Positions 1-8,396 of a DNA stretch of 64,000 bases are shown here, piece after piece. Every line of letters begins with the position of its first letter. Position 1 is the first letter of the stretch. The notes below the pieces were generated by a model. That model worked only from the letters and a program-made list of their open reading frames with translations, did no database searches and was not told the DNA's origin. The DNA is from Bacillus sonorensis NBRC 101234 = KCTC 13918 (lineage in GTDB: Bacteria > Bacillota > Bacilli > Bacillales > Bacillaceae), in contig NZ_BCVZ01000019.1 in assembly GCF_001592005.1 (NCBI RefSeq), forward strand, positions 1 to 64,000. The letters run 5' to 3'. The position numbers and the translations under genes are program-made.

Positions 1-22
1 ATACTTTTTGATTAAGTTCCAT
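1..22 (-). CDS. 5' tip of an unidentified gene running off the left edge
   Basis: Only seven codons are inside the window (M-E-L-N-Q-K-V). The start is suggested by an ATG at 22-20 preceded on the minus strand by a good ribosome binding site (GGGGGTG, 7 bases upstream) and a possible promoter near 45-75 (TTTTCA-N17-TATAGT). The seven residues do not resemble the start of YslB, which follows lysC in B. subtilis. The product cannot be named from this tip. Confidence 0.4.
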
Positions 23-199
23 ATTTTTTCACCCCCTTTATATGGTAACTATATCATACTGTTTATCTTTTGAAAATACTGTTAAGGAAATTTTAAGGTT
101 TTTATCTCCCTTTTTCATACTATTTTTCCAGAGGTAATAGATGAGTTTTTCAAATTTCTAATAAATACTTGATCCAATTTAAGAAATAAATAATCATCA

Positions 200-860
200 C
201 CCGTGATAACAGGGGGTTTTCTCTACGGTTGAAAGCCTTCGTTACTGACCAAACCCTAAAAGGCTTCTGAATGGTTCGCTCTGTGTACTACTTTTACTGG
301 CCAGACCTCAAAGGCCCTCTTCCTATTTTCTTTTTCTTAACCTCTTCGCCTGTAAATGGGATTAATGTATTCCATCATCGTTAATTGTTTCCGTAACGAT
401 ATCATTTTGTATCTGACTTCATATATATTCTTCTATTACCTTTTTGTTGCTTCCGACTTTTTCTACATAATATCCTGTACACCAAAATTTACTGTTCCCA
501 TAACTGTATTTCAAGTTTGAAGACGGGCAAATATTATCAAGCTGCTTTTTCCTTTTAAATATCCTACAAATGAAGACACAATTAATTTGGGTGGAATACT
601 TACCAACATATGTACATGATCTTTATACATTGTCACTTCAATAATCTTCACACCTTTTCTTTCACATAATGTACATAGTATTTCTCCGATGTCTTTTTTA
701 ATTTTTCCATAAATAACTTGTCTTCGGTACTTTGCGCAATTACAAGTGATAGCTTTCAATCCAAGTGTGTGTCTCCTAACTATTAGTGTCTTTTGACAAA
801 AACTCCTCCATTTGCTGATATTTTAGTTGGCGAGCCAAAGCACCCAGGGAGAGTTTTTCT
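200..860 (-). mobile_element. remnant of an IS200/IS605-like insertion sequence
   Basis: The dead tnpA is flanked by non-coding sequence typical of this family, which has subterminal hairpins rather than inverted repeats. Candidate hairpins include a fold near 230-275 (GAAAGCCTT ... AAGGCTTC) and one near 828-842 (TTGGCGAGCCAA). The outer limits are approximate because IS200 elements make no target duplication. No tnpB is present. The element sits between the left-edge gene and lysC. Confidence 0.5.
362..799 (-). pseudogene. tnpA: decayed IS200/IS605-type transposase (tnpA)
   Basis: This is a broken Y1 (HUH) transposase of the IS200/IS605 family. The readable middle carries the family signature: YRRQVIYGKIKKDIGEIL, then KDHVHMLVSIPP with the HUH-type H-V-H motif, then GYLKGKSSL. 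The gene probably began at a TTG at 799 (S-K-D-T-N-S..., RBS GGAGGAG). It has an early in-frame TAG after about seven codons, small deletions in the HTKWNCKYHIVFAPK region, a frameshift near 515-520, and an in-frame TGA near codon 123. Past that frameshift the old frame reads LKYSYGNSKFWCTGYYVEKV and ends at a TAA at 362. Its total span of about 146 codons fits an intact IS200 transposase. It cannot make an active protein. Confidence 0.85.
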
Positions 861-924
861 TAATACCACACTGAAAGCTTTTTGGAACACTAAACCTTGC
901 CTAGAGTTTTTCTTTTTCATAAAG

Positions 925-956
925 AGAAAGACTGGAGATTTCTCTCCAGTCTTTCG
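925..956 (-). terminator. lysC terminator
   Basis: Just after the lysC stop the minus strand has a 12-bp stem (AAAGACTGGAGA / TCTCCAGTCTTT) with a GAA loop, followed by a T-rich run. This is a standard Rho-independent terminator. Confidence 0.8.
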
Positions 957-966
957 GAATTGGGTA

Positions 967-1464
967 TTAATTCGCGGAAACGCTTATTTTCGACAGTTCA
1001 AAAGCATCATGCAGCGCTTCAACAGCTTTCACCATATCGCCTTCGCTGACGACAGTCGAAACTTTGATTTCGGATGTGCTGACCATTTTGACCTGGATGT
1101 TTTTTTCCGCCAGCACAGCGAACATTTCCGCTGCTACCCCCGGGTTGGAGATCATGCCTGAACCGACGATCGACACTTTGGCAAGCCTGTTTTCCGTTTC
1201 AATCTGTTCATAGTCGAGCGCGTCTTTGTATTCTTCGAGAACTTCGACCGTCCGTTTTAAGTCTTCCGTTTTCACGGAGAAAGAAATCGACGTTTTGCTT
1301 GTGCTTGTCACCGATTGAATGATGATGTCAACGTTGATGTTCTGTTTGGCGAGCGTTGTAAAAATCGTTGACAGCGTCGTCAAGCCGCTCGCCAGGCCGC
1401 ATACGGTCACGCGTGTGATCTGATCTTCAAATGCAATGCCTCTTACGATTAAATTCTGTTCCAT
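967..1464 (-). CDS. lysC: aspartate kinase II, beta subunit (internal start)
   Basis: In B. subtilis lysC yields a second, in-frame product, the beta subunit, which is the ACT-domain part and forms an alpha2beta2 enzyme. The same arrangement is visible here. An ATG at 1464 (MEQNLIVRGIAFEDQ) is preceded by a very strong internal Shine-Dalgarno sequence, GAGGAGGAATC, with correct spacing. The product would be 165 aa. The site is seen in the sequence; the function is known from the B. subtilis protein. Confidence 0.8.
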   Translation of the reverse strand: MEQNLIVRGIAFEDQITRVTVCGLASGLTTLSTIFTTLAKQNINVDIIIQSVTSTSKTSISFSVKTEDLKRTVEVLEEYKDALDYEQIETENRLAKVSIVGSGMISNPGVAAEMFAVLAEKNIQVKMVSTSEIKVSTVVSEGDMVKAVEALHDAFELSKISVSAN

Positions 1465-2199
1465 AGATGATTCCTCCTCGATTAATGTGCCGGCTTCTTT
1501 TTCGGTGCTTGAACGGACTTCCAAAGGCACCTGATAGTTTTTCGCAAATTCAACAGCTCTCGGATGCAGGACGCCTGCTCCAAGATTGGCAAGCTCAAGC
1601 ATTTCATCGTAGGAGATTCCGGCCAGCTTCCGCGCTGTTTTCACATAGCGGGGATCGGTTGTGAAAACCCCCGGTACATCGGTGTAAATGTCGCATTTAT
1701 CGGCTTTCAGGGCAGCTGCGAGGGCAACGGCTGTCGTATCTGATCCGCCTCTGCCGAGCGTTGTGATTTCACCTTCCGCTGTGATGCCCTGGAATCCGGC
1801 GACAACGGCGATTTTTCCTTCATTCAGGCGCTCTTTCAGCTTGGCTGTATCAATGTTCGTAATCCTTGCGTTGCCGTGAATATTTTCGGTTTCGATGCCG
1901 GCCTGCCAACCTGTATAGGAAACCGCATCATACCCCTTGTTCTGCAAAGCCATTGTCAACAGTGAAATCGTCACCTGTTCTCCTGTTGTCAGCAGCATAT
2001 CCATTTCCCTGCTGCTCGGCTGTCCGGTGATTTCCTTAGCAAGCGCGACGAGGGAGTCCGTCGATTTGCCCATCGCCGAAACGACGACGACAACATCATG
2101 ACCGCGCTGTTTTTCCTCGATGACGCGGTTTGCGACATTCAATATTTTTTCCACTGACCCTACGGAAGTTCCGCCAAATTTTTGAACGATGAGACCCAT
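967..2199 (-). CDS. lysC: aspartate kinase II, alpha subunit
   Basis: It phosphorylates aspartate in the first step of the diaminopimelate, lysine, threonine and methionine pathway, in the cytoplasm. The 410-aa product has the kinase motif KFGGTSVG at residues 7-14, the TTLGRGGSDTTA loop and two C-terminal ACT domains (from about residue 255). Length and sequence match the lysine-sensitive B. subtilis enzyme (408 aa). The ATG at 2199 was chosen because it has the RBS AAAGGGTGG and begins at the conserved MGLIVQKFGG; the open frame continues upstream through the riboswitch to 2529 but that part is not protein. The gene follows uvrC without a clear terminator and is controlled by a lysine riboswitch. 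Confidence 0.96.
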   Translation of the reverse strand: MGLIVQKFGGTSVGSVEKILNVANRVIEEKQRGHDVVVVVSAMGKSTDSLVALAKEITGQPSSREMDMLLTTGEQVTISLLTMALQNKGYDAVSYTGWQAGIETENIHGNARITNIDTAKLKERLNEGKIAVVAGFQGITAEGEITTLGRGGSDTTAVALAAALKADKCDIYTDVPGVFTTDPRYVKTARKLAGISYDEMLELANLGAGVLHPRAVEFAKNYQVPLEVRSSTEKEAGTLIEEESSMEQNLIVRGIAFEDQITRVTVCGLASGLTTLSTIFTTLAKQNINVDIIIQSVTSTSKTSISFSVKTEDLKRTVEVLEEYKDALDYEQIETENRLAKVSIVGSGMISNPGVAAEMFAVLAEKNIQVKMVSTSEIKVSTVVSEGDMVKAVEALHDAFELSKISVSAN

Positions 2200-2284
2200 C
2201 AAAAACCACCCTTTTTGTTTTCGTTCGTGCTTGTTTATGTATGAAGAGGAAAGCTTGACCGGCGGGCTGTACAGTTTTTTCGTA

Positions 2285-2320
2285 CAAAAAAAGCAATGAG
2301 AGAATTCCCTCATTGCTTTA
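2285..2320 (-). terminator. lysine-riboswitch expression platform terminator
   Basis: A stem of AAGCAATGAGGGAATT pairing with its complement, followed by seven T residues on the minus strand, lies between the L-box aptamer and lysC. It is the intrinsic terminator that lysine binding is expected to switch on. Confidence 0.88.
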
Positions 2321-2349
2321 ACCAACAAAAATGCCGATGATCTTAAACA

Positions 2350-2525
2350 ACGAGATAGCCCTCCAAGAAATGATTTCTTGACAGCCTTACATTTATTCAA
2401 TGTAAAGCCAGCAGGAAAAACGAATGGATTTTTCCCCGCTTCGGCGACGCTCCCCTTTCGGCTTTCTTCATCGGAATCCATCTTCCTCATCAAGCCTACT
2501 CTTGAAGTTCGCACCTCTATCTTCA
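2350..2525 (-). promoter_or_regulatory. lysine riboswitch (L box) aptamer
   Basis: The leader upstream of lysC carries the conserved L-box blocks in order on the minus strand: AGAGGTGCGAAC, then an AGTA element, GGGGAGCGTCGCCGAAG, and GGAGGGCTATCTC. The first and last parts pair as stem P1 (AGATAG/CTATCT type). Lysine binding is known to favour the downstream terminator, so lysC is shut off when lysine is plentiful. An out-of-place open frame runs through it but is not coding. Confidence 0.93.
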
Positions 2526-2591
2526 CCATATCACACGATCTTATTATGAAATTAGTACAAATTCTATCAGATTCTTTTTAAAAGTTCAACA

Positions 2592-4364
2592 TTATTTTTT
2601 CAAAGCCTCTTCAATCAGCTGCGCCGTTTTCAGAGGTATGCCGAGCTTGCGGATATCTTCGGCGCTCGCTTCCTTCATTTTCTTAACGGAACCGAAATGT
2701 TTTAACAGCAGTTTTTTCCGCTGTTCGCCGACGCCCGGTATGCCGTCGAGCACCGATTGAAATGCGCTTTTTCCCCTGAGCTGCCTGTGGAAGCTGATCG
2801 CAAACCTGTGCACTTCGTCCTGAATGCGCTGAAGCAGGTAAAATTCCTGGCTGTTCCGCTCAAGCTGGACGATCTCAAGGGGATCACCGATCAAAAGGTT
2901 GGATGTTCTGTGTTTATCGTCTTTCACCAGACCGGCAACTGGGACATCGAGACCCAGTTCATTTTCCAGAACGTCAAGGGCAGCAGACACCTGCCCCTTT
3001 CCGCCGTCGATCAAAATTAAATCAGGCAGCGGCAGATTTTCTTTCAGCACCCTTGTATATCTTCTTCTGATGACTTCGCGCATTGATCCGTAGTCGTCAG
3101 GACCTTCAACCGTCTTGATCTTATATTTGCGGTACTCTTTTTTATGCGGTTTTCCGTCGAGAAATACAACCATGGCCGAAACAGGGTCCGTTCCTTGAAT
3201 ATTTGAATTATCAAACGCTTCAATTCTGTAAGGCGTGTAGATGCCCAGCGCTTTGCCGAGCTTTTCAATCGCGCCGATCGTCCGCTCTTCGTCCCGTTCA
3301 ATGAGCGAAAACTTCTCTTTCAAAGCGAGCTTTGCATTTTTATGGGCAAGGAGCAGCAGATCTTTCTTCGCTCCTCTTTTCGGCTGGCGCACGTTCACGT
3401 CCAAAAGCTCCTCAATCATGTCCTTATCGACGCTGTCAGGCACCAAAATTTCCTTCGGAAGAAAATGGTTGTTTTTTGAGTAAAATTGCCCGATGAACGT
3501 CAAAAACTCCTCATCTGCTTCCCTGTATAGAGGAAACATGCTGACATCCCTTTCAATCAATTTACCTTGCCTGATGAAGAAGACCTGGACGCACATCCAG
3601 CCCTTGTCATACGAATAGGCAAATACATCGCGGTCAACCATGTCATTCAGCATCATTTTCTGTTTTTCCATCGTTGACTCGATATGGGCAATTTGATCGC
3701 GGAATTCTTTCGCCCGTTCAAACTGCAGGTTTTCCGAGGCTTCAAGCATTTTTGCTTCAAGTTCTTTCTTGACTTCATTGTAGCCGCCCTTTAAAAAGCG
3801 GGTAATTTCTTCTGTGAGCTGTCTGTTTGTCTCCTCAGACACATCATATACGCATGGCGCCAGACATTGTCCGAGATGATAGTACAAACAGACGCGGTCC
3901 GGCAGTTTGGCGCACTTTCTGAGCGGATAGAGGCGGTCCAGCAGCTTTTTTGTTTCCCTCGCAGCCTGGACATTGGGGTACGGCCCGAAATAGCGGCCTT
4001 TGTCTTTTTTGACCTTCCTTGTGACAATCAGCTTCGGATGCCGCTCGTTCGTGATTTTAATAAACGGGTAGCTTTTATCATCTTTCAGCATCACATTATA
4101 TTTCGGATCGTACTTTTTGATTAAATTCATTTCAAGAATGAGCGCTTCGATGTTCGAGGATGTGACAATGTATTCGAAGTCTTCAATTTCACTGACAAGA
4201 CGCTGTGTTTTGGCATCATGGGACCCGCTGAAATAGGAGCGGACCCTGTTTTTTAAGATTTTCGCTTTCCCGACGTAGATGACGGTATCCTGCCTGTCTT
4301 TCATTAAGTAGCAGCCAGGCTGATCCGGGAGAAGGGCCAGCTTTTCTTTGATTTTTTTGTTCAT
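2592..4364 (-). CDS. uvrC: excinuclease ABC subunit C
   Basis: It makes both incisions around bulky DNA lesions in nucleotide excision repair after UvrA and UvrB load. The 590-aa product has the N-terminal GIY-YIG nuclease (GCYLMKD ... VIYVGKAK, about residues 16-35), a UVR motif for UvrB contact near residues 200-237 ([11 protein letters not shown]), the UvrC RNase H-like core (DGGKGQ near 460) and a C-terminal helix-hairpin-helix ([18 protein letters not shown]). The length matches the family (598 aa in B. subtilis). ATG at 4364 has RBS GGAAGG; the preceding TTG at 4367 is less likely. It lies between trxA and lysC as in B. subtilis. Confidence 0.96.
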   Translation of the reverse strand: MNKKIKEKLALLPDQPGCYLMKDRQDTVIYVGKAKILKNRVRSYFSGSHDAKTQRLVSEIEDFEYIVTSSNIEALILEMNLIKKYDPKYNVMLKDDKSYPFIKITNERHPKLIVTRKVKKDKGRYFGPYPNVQAARETKKLLDRLYPLRKCAKLPDRVCLYYHLGQCLAPCVYDVSEETNRQLTEEITRFLKGGYNEVKKELEAKMLEASENLQFERAKEFRDQIAHIESTMEKQKMMLNDMVDRDVFAYSYDKGWMCVQVFFIRQGKLIERDVSMFPLYREADEEFLTFIGQFYSKNNHFLPKEILVPDSVDKDMIEELLDVNVRQPKRGAKKDLLLLAHKNAKLALKEKFSLIERDEERTIGAIEKLGKALGIYTPYRIEAFDNSNIQGTDPVSAMVVFLDGKPHKKEYRKYKIKTVEGPDDYGSMREVIRRRYTRVLKENLPLPDLILIDGGKGQVSAALDVLENELGLDVPVAGLVKDDKHRTSNLLIGDPLEIVQLERNSQEFYLLQRIQDEVHRFAISFHRQLRGKSAFQSVLDGIPGVGEQRKKLLLKHFGSVKKMKEASAEDIRKLGIPLKTAQLIEEALKK

Positions 4365-4476
4365 CAAAAATCCTTCCTTGTTTCGGCGTTTTTCATACTT
4401 TCAGTTTATCATGACCGACCACATGTTCTCCACAATTGGAGGCCTCACCTGGGAGAAAATCGGCATATCCATATGA

Positions 4477-4508
4477 AAAAAGCGATCCCTCTGGAATCGC
4501 CTTTTTCT
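4477..4508 (-). terminator. trxA terminator
   Basis: A hairpin (GGCGATTCC / GGGATCGC with a short AGA loop) followed by TTTTTTC on the minus strand follows the trxA stop and precedes uvrC. Confidence 0.8.
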
Positions 4509-4519
4509 CCGTTTATATC

Positions 4520-4834
4520 TTACAAATGTTTGTTGACAAGCTCTTCAAGCGCTTCTTTTGGCTTAAAGCCGACGGATGTTTCAACAACTTCGCCGTCCTT
4601 GAATATGAGAAGAGTCGGGATGCTCATCACACCGTATTTGCCGGCTGTTTCCTGGTTTTCGTCAACATCGATTTTTACGATTTTCAGTTTGTCGCCCATT
4701 TCCTGATCCAGCTCTTCAAGTACAGGAGCGATCATTTTGCATGGTCCGCACCAAGGAGCCCAAAAATCGGCGAGAACGACGCCTTCACTTGTTTCAGATG
4801 AAAATGTTTGATCAGTTGCTTTTACGATAGCCAT
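4520..4834 (-). CDS. trxA: thioredoxin
   Basis: Small cytoplasmic disulfide reductase that keeps ribonucleotide reductase, methionine sulfoxide reductase and other proteins reduced. The 104-aa protein has the active-site WCGPC at residues 28-32 within [15 protein letters not shown], and the cis-proline region SIPTLLIF. The length is exactly typical. RBS GGAGG lies 7-8 bases before the ATG. It has its own promoters and terminator, so it is mostly a single-gene unit. Confidence 0.98.
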   Translation of the reverse strand: MAIVKATDQTFSSETSEGVVLADFWAPWCGPCKMIAPVLEELDQEMGDKLKIVKIDVDENQETAGKYGVMSIPTLLIFKDGEVVETSVGFKPKEALEELVNKHL

Positions 4835-4869
4835 TCTTTCATTCCTCCAATTGTGAAATTATGCTTTTT

Positions 4870-4899
4870 AGTATAGCATCTCCCTTTGGTTCACGCTAA
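4870..4899 (-). promoter_or_regulatory. probable SigA promoter of trxA
   Basis: TTAGCG-N18-TATACT reads toward trxA, with the -10 about 36 bases before the start codon. The -10 is good and the -35 is weak. Confidence 0.5.
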
Positions 4900-4918
4900 C
4901 ATAATGCTTGAGTATACG

Positions 4919-4943
4919 TTTCCCTATCCGCAGAGTTTTAGAC
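4919..4943 (-). promoter_or_regulatory. possible SigB stress promoter of trxA
   Basis: GTCTAA-N13-GGGAAA resembles the SigB consensus (GTTTAA-N14-GGGTAT) on the minus strand upstream of the SigA-like promoter. B. subtilis trxA is known to have a SigB promoter, which makes this plausible, but the -10 half matches only partly. Confidence 0.4.
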
Positions 4944-5018
4944 ATACTGATTTTCAGCTGCTGGCAAAAATGCGGGATACCCCATTTTATTTCCGGCTGA
5001 TGGTGAATGTGCCTAACA

Positions 5019-5046
5019 AAAAACCGGCCTTGCCGGCCGGTTTTTT
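5019..5046 (-). terminator. etfA terminator
   Basis: A GC-rich hairpin AACCGGCC/GGCCGGTT with a short loop and flanking A and T runs follows etfA at the end of the fatty-acid operon. Its symmetry would let it act in both directions. Confidence 0.85.
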
Positions 5047-6023
5047 CAAGTGCTGACGCTCAGCTTTTTAAATTCTTCAGTCAAAAGAGGGACGATTTCA
5101 AACAAATCTCCGACAATGCCGTAGTCTGCAATCTTGAAAATATCAGCTTCAGGATCTTTGTTGATGGCGACGATGATTTTGCTGTTTGACATCCCGGCGA
5201 GATGCTGAATCGCTCCCGAGATCCCGCAGGCGATATAAAGATCCGGTGTCACGACTTTCCCGGTTTGGCCGATTTGCAGGGAATAATCGCAGTAATCTGC
5301 ATCACACGCCCCCCTTGAAGCCCCGACTGCACCCCCGAGCACATCCGCCAGTTCCTGCAGCGGCTTGAAGCCGTCAGCGCTTTTCACCCCGCGTCCGCCG
5401 GCGACGATGATTTTCGCTTCGGATAAATCGACGCCTTCGGATGTTTTTTTCACCACGTCTTTAATGATCGTTCTGATGTCTGTTATATTGACCGGCATGC
5501 TTTCGACCGCGCCCGTCCGGCTTTCGTCCTGAGCGAGCGGTGCAATGTTGTTCGGCCTGATCGTCGCGAAAATCGTTTCGTCTTCAGAAATGATCTTTTC
5601 AAACGCTTTCCCTGAATAGATCGGCCTCGTAAAGACGACATTCCCCCCAGCCACGCTGACGTCGATGGCATCTGAGATCAGCCCCGTCCCTAAGCGGGCC
5701 GCAAGCTTCGGAGTAAAGTCTTTTCCCATTGATGTATGTCCGGCGATGATGGCATCAGGGTTTTCTTTTTCGAGGATCGGCAAAAATGCTTGCGCATAGC
5801 CGTCCGATGTGGAATGCTTGAGCATCTGATCCTCGGCCGTCAGCACCTTATCAGCGCCGTGCTGAATCAGTTCGGACGCATATTGTGAAACGCTTTCACC
5901 GATCAGAACCCCGATCACCTCTCCTCCTTCGGCAATCGTTTTCCCCGCGGCGATCGCTTCAAAGGTGACATTTCTTAATGAGCCGTCCCGGCATTCTCCC
6001 AATACGATAACTTTTTTGCTCAT
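5046..6023 (-). CDS. etfA: electron transfer flavoprotein alpha subunit
   Basis: With EtfB it forms the FAD-binding heterodimer that takes electrons from acyl-CoA dehydrogenases in beta-oxidation. The 325-aa product has the N-terminal ETF alpha/beta domain and a C-terminal FAD domain with VAGGRGVKS, GAVGASRGACD, QIGQTGKVVTPDLYIACGISGA and IVAINKDPEADIF. The start was placed at ATG 6023 (MSKKVIVLGE), which has GGGGGA at good spacing and gives the same length as B. subtilis EtfA. It is the last gene of fadR-fadB-etfB-etfA. Confidence 0.96.
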   Translation of the reverse strand: MSKKVIVLGECRDGSLRNVTFEAIAAGKTIAEGGEVIGVLIGESVSQYASELIQHGADKVLTAEDQMLKHSTSDGYAQAFLPILEKENPDAIIAGHTSMGKDFTPKLAARLGTGLISDAIDVSVAGGNVVFTRPIYSGKAFEKIISEDETIFATIRPNNIAPLAQDESRTGAVESMPVNITDIRTIIKDVVKKTSEGVDLSEAKIIVAGGRGVKSADGFKPLQELADVLGGAVGASRGACDADYCDYSLQIGQTGKVVTPDLYIACGISGAIQHLAGMSNSKIIVAINKDPEADIFKIADYGIVGDLFEIVPLLTEEFKKLSVST

Positions 6024-6076
6024 ACCCATTTCCCCCTGTATTTTGATGACCGTGTTTTGGCTTTCCCTTTTTCGCC

Positions 6077-6850
6077 TCAAATCACTTTGGCTTCGCTTCT
6101 CAGCAGCGACACAAGGTCTGCCGCCTGCTGCTCCGGTTCTCCCGCAAGGATTTTGCCGGCTTCTTTTTGCGGAGGCAGAAAGCGTTCGATCGTCTTTGTT
6201 TTCGCGGCAACATCTTCTTCGTCAATATCGAGGTCGTCAAGCTCAAGTTCATCAAGAGGCTTTTTCTTCGCTTTCATAATCCCCGGAAGCGAAGGATAGC
6301 GCGGTTCATTTAAGCCCTGCTGGGCGGTTGCGACAAGCGGAAGTGACGTTTGAACCACTTCAAGATCCCCCTCTGCATCGCGTTCCGCTTCAACATCGCT
6401 GCCGTTTACCGTCAGCTTTGTGATCGTTGTGACGCACGGAATGCCAAGCAGCTCGGCCAACCGCGGCGCAACCTGGCCCGATCCGCCGTCAATCGCCACA
6501 TTTCCGCCGAGAATGATGTCGTATTCCCTATCTTTCAAATAATGATAAAGGATGACTGATGCTGTATATTGGTCGGCGTCTTCCAGGTCGTCTTCAATAT
6601 TGATCAAAACGGCTTTGTCGCACCCCATCGCAAGGGCTGTTCTAAGCTCTTTTTCAGCTTCCTCTTCACCGACGGTGACGACCGTAATCTCGCCGCCGTG
6701 CTTCTCCTTTAATTGGAGCGCTTCTTCAATCGCGTATTCGTCGTACGGGTTGATGATGAACTCCGCTCCGTCCTGACTGATTTCCCCTTGTTCAATCTGA
6801 ATTTTTTCTTCCGTGTCAAACGTGCGCTTCATTAAGACGTAAATGTTCAT
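6077..6850 (-). CDS. etfB: electron transfer flavoprotein beta subunit
   Basis: Partner of EtfA and binder of the AMP moiety of the ETF complex. The 257-aa protein starts MNIYVLMKRTFDTEEKI, has the AMP-loop region AMGCDKAVLI and GGNVAIDGGSGQVAPRLAELLG, and the ETF-beta signature TTAQQGLNEPRYPSLPGIMKAKK in variant form. The ATG at 6850 is supported by RBS AAGGGGG and by equal length to B. subtilis EtfB; upstream in-frame codons run into fadB and are not needed. The gene sits between fadB and etfA with short gaps. Confidence 0.96.
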   Translation of the reverse strand: MNIYVLMKRTFDTEEKIQIEQGEISQDGAEFIINPYDEYAIEEALQLKEKHGGEITVVTVGEEEAEKELRTALAMGCDKAVLINIEDDLEDADQYTASVILYHYLKDREYDIILGGNVAIDGGSGQVAPRLAELLGIPCVTTITKLTVNGSDVEAERDAEGDLEVVQTSLPLVATAQQGLNEPRYPSLPGIMKAKKKPLDELELDDLDIDEEDVAAKTKTIERFLPPQKEAGKILAGEPEQQAADLVSLLRSEAKVI

Positions 6851-6881
6851 ATTCACTTTATCCCCCTTGTTTTTCCGTTTG

Positions 6882-7658
6882 TTACTCCCCTTTGAAATGC
6901 GGCTTGCGCTTCTCCAGAAAGGCTTGAATCCCTTCTTTTGCGTCTTCTGAACGGAACGCTTCGCCAAAGTGCTTTCCTTCAAGCTTCAGGCTTCCTTCAT
7001 AGGAATAAACCTTGCTTGAATAGAGAAGCTCGATCACATAAGCAAGCGTCTGCGGGCTTTTTTCGGCAAATTTCCCGGCCAGCTCTTTCGCTTTCTGAAG
7101 GACTTCTGCCTCGTCTTTCGCCAAAATGGTGACGAGTCCGTAGGCAAACGCTTCTTTTCCGGAAATCGGCTCAGATGTTCCGATCATTTCAAGCGCCTTG
7201 GCCGTGCCAACATACTTCGGAAGCCGCTGTGTCCCCGCAAATCCCGGAATAATTCCCAGGTTCAATTCCGGAAGGCCGAGCTTTGCATCCTCTGTGGCAA
7301 TCCGGATGTGGCAGGCCATCGCCAGCTCAAGACCGCCGCCGAGAGCAGCCCCGTGAATGGCGGCGATGATCGGCTTTGGAAACGACTCCACCTTTTCAAA
7401 CATCTGCTGTCCTTTATCGGCAAGAGCCGAATAATCAGATCCGTCCATCAATGAAGTAAATTCTTTAATATCGGCACCCGCCGAGAAAAATCTTCCTTCT
7501 CCGTGTATGATGATGCTTCTTATATTCCGGTCCTCGGCAAGCTGGTCAAGACTTGCTGAAAGGTCGTCGAGCACTTTTGTAGAAAGCGCATTTGCCGGCG
7601 GATGCTGAATCGTTATGACGGCAACATGGCCGCCTTTTGTCAATGATAATGTACCCAT
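6882..7658 (-). CDS. fadB: enoyl-CoA hydratase
   Basis: Hydrates trans-2-enoyl-CoA in fatty-acid beta-oxidation. The 258-aa crotonase-fold protein carries the oxyanion-hole segments FFSAGADIKEF (about 58-68) and HGAALGGGLELAMACHIRIA (about 102-121), with the catalytic glutamates expected in GGLELA and LPELNLGIIPG. RBS AAGGAGGAG precedes the ATG. It begins 2 bases after fadR and lies in the FadR-controlled unit. It is the orthologue of B. subtilis FadB/YsiB. Confidence 0.93.
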   Translation of the reverse strand: MGTLSLTKGGHVAVITIQHPPANALSTKVLDDLSASLDQLAEDRNIRSIIIHGEGRFFSAGADIKEFTSLMDGSDYSALADKGQQMFEKVESFPKPIIAAIHGAALGGGLELAMACHIRIATEDAKLGLPELNLGIIPGFAGTQRLPKYVGTAKALEMIGTSEPISGKEAFAYGLVTILAKDEAEVLQKAKELAGKFAEKSPQTLAYVIELLYSSKVYSYEGSLKLEGKHFGEAFRSEDAKEGIQAFLEKRKPHFKGE

Positions 7659-7660
7659 GA

Positions 7661-8260
7661 TTATTTCTCCTCCTTGTTCCCATGGCTGAAACCGTGGATC
7701 AGCAATTCGTGAATGCTGTCTGCCAGCTGCGGCAGATCATATTTTTGGTCGTTCATCACCCAGGTTGTCACGGTCTCATCGACGGTTCCGAAAATCATCT
7801 GTTTCGCCAGCCGTACATCGAGCGTGCTTTTGAATTCCCCCGCCTCGATTCCTTCGGTGATGATGTCCTCTAAAATCGTTAAATAGCCCTTCAGGATTTC
7901 GTTGATTTTCAGGCGGAGCTCCCGATGCGACTGTCTTAATTCAAGCTGGGTCACAATCGCCAGATGCCTGTCTCCGCTGAGCAGCTCAAAGTGCTTTCTG
8001 ATGAACAACGCGAGCTTCTCAGTGGCCGAGTGCTTTGTTTTCATTTCCTCGTTCATTTGTTCAATAAATTGGCCCATTTTTACTTTGAACAGCGAAATAA
8101 GAATATCCTCTTTATTCTTAAAATAAAGATAGATGGTTCCGTCCGCCACGCCGGCCTGCTTGGCAATCTTTGAAACCTGTGCCTGATGGTATCCGTTTTC
8201 TGCAATCACAATAACAGCTGCGTCGATAATCTGCATATACTTCGGTCTCTTTTGTTTCAA
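7661..8260 (-). CDS. fadR: TetR-family fatty-acid degradation repressor
   Basis: Represses beta-oxidation genes; long-chain acyl-CoA releases it from DNA. The 199-aa product has a TetR HTH (AAVIVIAENGYHQAQVSKIAKQAGVADGTIYLYFKNKEDIL, about residues 13-52, shown here across its parts) and an all-alpha ligand domain. TTG at 8260 is preferred: it has RBS AAAGGA, starts MKQKRPKYMQ like the B. subtilis protein, and lies downstream of the FadR box. The ATG at 8299 is inside that operator and almost at the predicted transcription start. First gene of fadR-fadB-etfB-etfA. Confidence 0.92.
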   Translation of the reverse strand: MKQKRPKYMQIIDAAVIVIAENGYHQAQVSKIAKQAGVADGTIYLYFKNKEDILISLFKVKMGQFIEQMNEEMKTKHSATEKLALFIRKHFELLSGDRHLAIVTQLELRQSHRELRLKINEILKGYLTILEDIITEGIEAGEFKSTLDVRLAKQMIFGTVDETVTTWVMNDQKYDLPQLADSIHELLIHGFSHGNKEEK

Positions 8261-8284
8261 TTGGCTTCGTTCCTTTCCGCTTAA

Positions 8285-8302
8285 TGAATGAGTATTCATT
8301 CA
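8285..8302 (-). promoter_or_regulatory. FadR operator
   Basis: TGAATGAATACTCATTCA is an exact match to the FadR consensus (TGAATGAMTAMTCATTCA type) and a near-perfect palindrome. It covers about +1 to +18 of the predicted fadR promoter, so bound FadR would block its own unit. Confidence 0.9.
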
Positions 8303-8309
8303 TAAGTTA

Positions 8310-8338
8310 ATCGTAAATAAATAAATGCGCTTTGTCAA
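8310..8338 (-). promoter_or_regulatory. SigA promoter of fadR-fadB-etfB-etfA
   Basis: TTGACA-N17-TACGAT on the minus strand, with the predicted start near 8303, directly next to the FadR operator. It lies in the lcfA-fadR gap, so this part of the cluster can be transcribed separately from lcfA. Confidence 0.75.
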
Positions 8339-8396
8339 GCGATATAAAGAACTTCGTCCTCATCCGCCGCCAACTGCAGGCGGCAGACGTCGGATC

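Noticed and set aside
793-1161. Plus-strand frame of 122 codons beside lysC
   Set aside because: It lies mostly opposite lysC, has no RBS and no family resemblance; a shadow of the real gene.
2200-2529. In-frame 110-codon N-terminal extension of lysC
   Set aside because: It runs through the lysine riboswitch and its terminator; the conserved start with RBS is at 2199.
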